This document shows positions 43,232 to 46,722 of a stretch of 46,722 bases of DNA, piece by piece. The stretch is from positions 1 through 46,722 of the forward strand of contig NZ_NSFT01000025.1 of the NCBI RefSeq assembly GCF_002294725.1, in the 5' to 3' direction. Each line of letters opens with the position of its first letter. Position 1 is the first letter of the stretch. Origin of the DNA: Mesorhizobium sp. WSM4313. Lineage in GTDB: Bacteria; Pseudomonadota; Alphaproteobacteria; Rhizobiales; Rhizobiaceae. Under the pieces are notes generated by a model that had not been told where the DNA came from, did not search any database, and saw only the letters and a list, made by a program, of their open reading frames with translations. Both the position numbers and the translations under genes were made by a program.

Positions 43232-43818
43232 AGTTCCGGACCGTTCCGGTCGATCAGGGTACCAGACGGCCACTCGTCCATCGAGCGTCCGATCGGCGAA
43301 ACCAACACGAGTACGTCTTCCAGGCGCGTGGGCGGCAGGTCGGGATGCACATCTGGACGGGTCGACCGTACGCGAACGCCCGACACAATGTTCGCGAGGC
43401 CGGCTCTGCAGAATCTTTCGACATGGTTTCGCAGCGCGTGCCGAACCGTGCCGAAAGCGAATGGAACACCCAACTGATGGAGCACTGGGTACGCCACGCG
43501 CATCGAAAAACCGATTCCGAGCCCTTCAAGATCCGGACGAACCGCGTACAGGCCCAATTCAGCGACGATCAAGTCGACCTCGCCAACTTTGATGAAGCGC
43601 CGCAGCATGCCGATGTGAGCCGCTACCCCATGCGCGTCGTAGCCGATTGCGCGGAATTCCGGCCTCGCGCCGGCCCAACTGCGGCCGCCTTCGAATGGCT
43701 CCGCGTTGAAGGCGCCAGTCCGTCCATAGGTCTTTCGAAAAAAGTCGGAGAGTTCGACATGGTCGGCCAGTTGCAGCTCATTTTCCCAGCACAACTTCCA
43801 CTCGACATTCGGACGCAT
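43228..43818 (-). CDS. nodA: NodA, Nod factor N-acyltransferase
   Basis: A 196-residue NodA. The start MRPNVEWKLCWENELQLADHVELSDFF and the segments SWAGARPEFRAIGYDAHGVAAHIGMLRRFIKVG and LIVAELGLYAVRPDLEGLG are diagnostic. It transfers the fatty acyl chain (here probably from NodF) to the deacetylated oligomer. AGGTGAGG precedes the ATG at 43818. Confidence 0.95.
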   Translation of the reverse strand: MRPNVEWKLCWENELQLADHVELSDFFRKTYGRTGAFNAEPFEGGRSWAGARPEFRAIGYDAHGVAAHIGMLRRFIKVGEVDLIVAELGLYAVRPDLEGLGIGFSMRVAYPVLHQLGVPFAFGTVRHALRNHVERFCRAGLANIVSGVRVRSTRPDVHPDLPPTRLEDVLVLVSPIGRSMDEWPSGTLIDRNGPEL

Positions 43819-44051
43819 GGAAGACCTCACCTTGTAGCTGTCTGGTTGAGATAAATGTCCAAGCATTGATTAAATAATTGGCGTCGCGCCAACGGGGCGT
43901 AACTTGTGGGGACCGCCGAAAGACCAAGCCGCAATGCAGATGCGACTGACTTTGTACGCCCCGCACACCAGATGATGCTCCTCAGATCCAACGCAACCAT
44001 CGGAACTACCTATCTTTCCAACTTGAAGCGCTTCTATGGGACCTGCAGCAA

Positions 44052-44100
44052 AAACGGTAAAATCCTTTGTTTAGATGAAAGGTATCCACGCTTTGGATAA
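44052..44100 (-). promoter_or_regulatory. nod box 3 (drives nodABC-IJ-H)
   Basis: Minus strand has ATCCAAAGCGTGGATA and ATCTAAACAAAGGATTTTACC. It lies 230 bases upstream of nodA. Confidence 0.9.
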
Positions 44101-44108
44101 CTGGGCGA

Positions 44109-44260
44109 ATGCGTTCCATATGGCTGGTCAATTATCGTCGTCACGCTCGAGGCACTTCTGACGAAGCGCAAAGCTCACGCCCGCGGCACGCGCGGCCGTT
44201 GCCGGGCCGCGCGATTATCTCCGTAAGAGCCGAGTGGAGCTCAGACACGACGATTGATCA
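44109..44260 (+). pseudogene. nodD: nodD remnant beside nod box 3
   Basis: Starts ATGCGTTCC, then aligns in broken frames with nodD codons for the HTH region (CTCGAGGCACTTCTGACGAA, then GCGGCCGTTG and CGCGATTATCTCCG). Internal deletions and stops. Divergent from nod box 3, as nodD should be. Confidence 0.65.
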
Positions 44261-44620
44261 GAATCTGATTCGCGGGTTCAGTATCTCTTTCGTGTATCCA
44301 GCTCTGGGCTGTCCTTTGGCGGGAGTTAGGTTCGCCCAGGTTCTGAGCCTGGGGCGTTGGCCCGTTCGCCGCGCAGGCTCCTTCGCACATCGTCGAGGCC
44401 GAGAAAGAGGGGCCACACAGCTCCCCCTGTACTTTCCACCACCCGACACCAGCGCTCACCCAGGGCGCCGGCCTTGCTCACCTCAACGGATAGCGCACTC
44501 GCGCCGCTTCACGATTAAAAGAATTCTACAAGCAAGATGCCTGTTTGATCGAGAGACGTCCGCTGCCAATTCCCGCATCGCAGAGGCAGCCAATAGCGCT
44601 CGCTTTACATAGTGGTCCGG
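44261..44620. other. gene-free stretch containing repeat copy B
   Basis: Holds the diverged repeat at 44299-44450 and then about 170 bases without recognised content before the nodE block. Confidence 0.5.
44299..44450. repeat. diverged repeat, copy B
   Basis: Related to 28437-28580 at roughly 80%. See copy A. Confidence 0.6.
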
Positions 44621-44671
44621 CAAGCAGCTAGATACGACAGGTGACCTCAAATGAGGCGTCTTGCATGGCTT

Positions 44672-45880
44672 CTACACCTGCCTGAATGCCAGAACTGCGT
44701 TCGTACCGCCCATGGCGAAGGCGTTGCTCATGGCGACGCGCACCTTGCGCTCCCGCGGCACATTGGGTGTGATGTCGAGGTCGCAAGCGGGATCTGGCTC
44801 GCGATAGTTGGCGGTCGGCGGCACGACGTCCTCTTGGATTGCCATCACGCAGGCGATCATTTCAAGCGCGCTCGCTGCGCCGAGGCAATGCGCGTGCGTG
44901 GACTTGGTGGAAGAGATGGACATCGAATAAGCGTGGTTTCCAAACACACGCTTGATCGCCGCCGTTTCAGTCTGATCATTGCTCTTGGTACCGGTGCCGT
45001 GCGCGTTGAGGTAGTCGACGTCCTCGGCATTCAGCCCGGCATCGGCAAGGCAGGCGCGCATCGCCGACGCTGGCCCCTCGACAGATGGCGCGGCAATGTG
45101 GAAGGCATCGGCGGAAAGGCCGACGCCGGCGATCTCGGCAAGAATTGTGGCACCACGCCTCGTGGCATGCTCGTAGCTTTCCAGCACGGCCATGCCCGCA
45201 CCCTCGCCCAGCACCAGGCCCTTCCTATCGGCGGAGAAGGGCCGGCAGGTATCGGGTGAAAGCACGCGCATTGCTTCCCATGCTTTCAGCACGCCCCATG
45301 CGAAGGGTGCGTCGCTGCCCCCGGAAACCATTACGTCGGCCCGGCCCAGCTTGATCTGGTCCACCGCCGAGGCGATCGCATGGTTGGCCGAGGCACATGC
45401 GGAGGTCACCCCGAAGACCGGCCCGCGCAAGCCGAGGCTCAAGCTCACCTGGCCGGCGGCGGCGCTTGGCATCGTTTTGGGTACAGCGAGGATGCCAACT
45501 CGCCTCGCGCCGTCCAAAAGGAGGGCCCGGTAAGTTTCCTCCATCACATCCCAGCCCAAGCCGCCGACGCCCACTGTCGCGCCGAAGCGATGGGCATTCC
45601 CCTCGTCGCAGGAAAGTCCGGCCTGCCGCATGGCTTCGCGCGCTGCAAGCACGGCGAGCAAGCTGAAGCGGTCCATGGAGATGAGATGCCCCCGGTTGAT
45701 GTCGTGCTGGGGCAGCGCCTTGATCTCAGCGCCGGTCATGCCCTCCAGGTCATGAAGCTCGGAATTGGCGATCGGGCCGATGGCGGAGCGGCCTTCGCGC
45801 ATCTCTTTCCACATAGAGGCGGCGTCGGTGCCCAGTCCGCACAGGCCGCCCACTCCGGTGATAACGACGCGCCTGTCCAT
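44672..45880 (-). CDS. nodE: NodE, beta-ketoacyl synthase (copy 2)
   Basis: Same 402 residues as copy 1 (active Cys in VTSACASANH); the base differences inside the gene are synonymous. It follows nodF directly and lies upstream of nod box 3, so its transcript runs toward nodA. Confidence 0.93.
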   Translation of the reverse strand: MDRRVVITGVGGLCGLGTDAASMWKEMREGRSAIGPIANSELHDLEGMTGAEIKALPQHDINRGHLISMDRFSLLAVLAAREAMRQAGLSCDEGNAHRFGATVGVGGLGWDVMEETYRALLLDGARRVGILAVPKTMPSAAAGQVSLSLGLRGPVFGVTSACASANHAIASAVDQIKLGRADVMVSGGSDAPFAWGVLKAWEAMRVLSPDTCRPFSADRKGLVLGEGAGMAVLESYEHATRRGATILAEIAGVGLSADAFHIAAPSVEGPASAMRACLADAGLNAEDVDYLNAHGTGTKSNDQTETAAIKRVFGNHAYSMSISSTKSTHAHCLGAASALEMIACVMAIQEDVVPPTANYREPDPACDLDITPNVPRERKVRVAMSNAFAMGGTNAVLAFRQV

Positions 45881-46162
45881 TCAAGCCTCCTTCGCAAGCA
45901 AGCCGCGGACGGCTTCCACGACGTCGCCGACATTCTTGAGATTGGACCAGGCATCGGCCGTGTTCATGTCGATCTTGATGCCGTAGGCCTGCTCCACATC
46001 CCAGAGGACGTCCGCCAAACCCAGCGAATCGAACCCGAGCGCGTCCAGTTCCGTGGCGATTGTTATCTCGCCGACGAATGACGCAGGCATTCCCTCACCG
46101 CTCTCCGACTCGGCGCGTTTCTTGATCAGGGCAATGACGTCCGTTGCGAATTGATCGGCCAT
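45881..46162 (-). CDS. nodF: NodF, acyl carrier protein (copy 2)
   Basis: Identical 93-residue protein to copy 1, with Ser 46 in LGFDSLGL. Confidence 0.93.
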   Translation of the reverse strand: MADQFATDVIALIKKRAESESGEGMPASFVGEITIATELDALGFDSLGLADVLWDVEQAYGIKIDMNTADAWSNLKNVGDVVEAVRGLLAKEA

Positions 46163-46344
46163 TCTGTTTCCTGTCTTTCTTTCCCGCGTTTCGACCTGGA
46201 CGCGGCTCAGTTCCTGAGGCGCGCCGCGTCGCGAAAGCCATCACGCTTGGGCAACTGACAAAACCCAATGCTCATAAAGCCGGATCAGGTCCGGCCGGTG
46301 TGTGGCGTAGGTGCAGTATGACGATGTGAGCCGCTACACGTGCG

Positions 46345-46447
46345 CGTCTCCCGGTCTGTCCATAGGCTCGGAAGAAGTCGGACAGTTTGACATGGCCGGT
46401 CAGTTGCAACTCCCTTTCCCAGCACTCCACTGCCCGGTAGAGCGCAT
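46345..46447 (-). pseudogene. nodA: truncated nodA start (copy 2)
   Basis: Duplicate of 30310-30412. Confidence 0.7.
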
Positions 46448-46550
46448 GAAAAATCTCCTTTCGGGCGGTTTCTTAAGACGCTCGCCACGCCATGAGGCAG
46501 TGGGGGCATCGGTGTCCATCAGGTGCTTCTGCCCATGCAGGATTCCAGAA

Positions 46551-46599
46551 CATTGATGAAATCGTTTGTTTCGATGAAAGGCATCCACACTTTGGATGG
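46551..46599 (-). promoter_or_regulatory. nod box 4 (drives nodF-nodE copy 2)
   Basis: Exact duplicate of nod box 1. Confidence 0.88.
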
Positions 46600-46605
46600 T
46601 TGACC

Positions 46606-46722
46606 ACGCTTTTCAAAGATCGTGAACTACATCTCCTCGTTGTGCTCGACGCACTCCGGACAAGTAACCTCATGGGCGCGGCATGCAGGATTAACCGAGC
46701 CCAGCCGGTCATGAGTGCGGCC
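46606..46722 (+). pseudogene. nodD: nodD remnant (copy 2), cut by the window end
   Basis: Same sequence as the remnant at 30571, continuing past the window. Confidence 0.7.

Larger units (their letters stand above)
44621..46722. repeat. direct repeat, copy 2 (runs off the window)
   Basis: Second copy of 28586-30687. The left junction is sharp: CAAGCAGCTAGATACG is shared, the bases before it are not. Still identical at the last base of the window. Confidence 0.95.

Noticed and set aside
1..46722. CRISPR arrays, tRNA or rRNA genes, integrase/attachment sites
   Set aside because: No regularly spaced repeats, no clover-leaf-like sequence and no integrase were seen.

Overview
The window is accessory symbiosis DNA from a rhizobium, most likely a Mesorhizobium symbiosis island. 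The pointers are the gene set and layout (prxS-rpoN2, nifQ, iscN-nifS-nifW, fixABCX, nifB-fdxN-nifZ-fixU, a second nifA next to a LacI-type fixV, and nodABCIJ with nodD), the high GC content and the many decayed gene and IS fragments. Identifications rest on family recognition from the translated sequence; no database search was run.

Left part (1-12 kb): a wrecked asparagine synthetase gene; a NifA/sigma-54 promoter followed by prxS-rpoN2; and, converging on rpoN2, an oxidative cluster transcribed leftwards: cytochrome P450, ferredoxin-NTF2 fusion, tandem SDR fusion, luciferase-like monooxygenase, nifQ. The P450 gene is preceded by a sigma-54 -24/-12 element and an exact TGT-N10-ACA NifA site, so the cluster looks like part of the nitrogen-fixation regulon. 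An MFS exporter follows.

Middle part (12-28 kb): hmuS-like heme gene, iscN, a nifU remnant, nifS, nifW, fixABCX (electron bifurcation to nitrogenase), an alpha/beta hydrolase, an IS66 remnant, a decayed nifA, then nifB-fdxN-nifZ-fixU and a SIR2-like gene. nodL and an intact nifA lacking the N-terminal GAF domain follow on the minus strand.

Right part (28-46.7 kb): nodulation genes. nodF-nodE occurs twice, in a block of at least 2.1 kb that is about 99.8% identical and repeated directly at an offset of 16,035 bp. Between the copies lie an inactive IS110 element, nodD with a divergent nod box, an IolI-like isomerase, fixV, dctA, nodH, nodJ-nodI and nodC-nodB-nodA. Four nod boxes are visible, each flanked by nodD or a nodD remnant. 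The predicted Nod factor is sulphated (NodH), O-acetylated (NodL) and carries a special, probably polyunsaturated acyl chain (NodFE), as in partners of galegoid legumes.

How it works together: flavonoid-NodD turns on the nod boxes. In the nodule, FixV (LacI/GalR) is expected to switch on nifA; the two-dyad motif shared by the regions upstream of nifA and of the IolI-like gene is a good candidate for its operator. NifA with RpoN2 then drives prxS-rpoN2, iscN-nifS, fixABCX, nifB and its followers, probably the P450 cluster, and possibly dctA.
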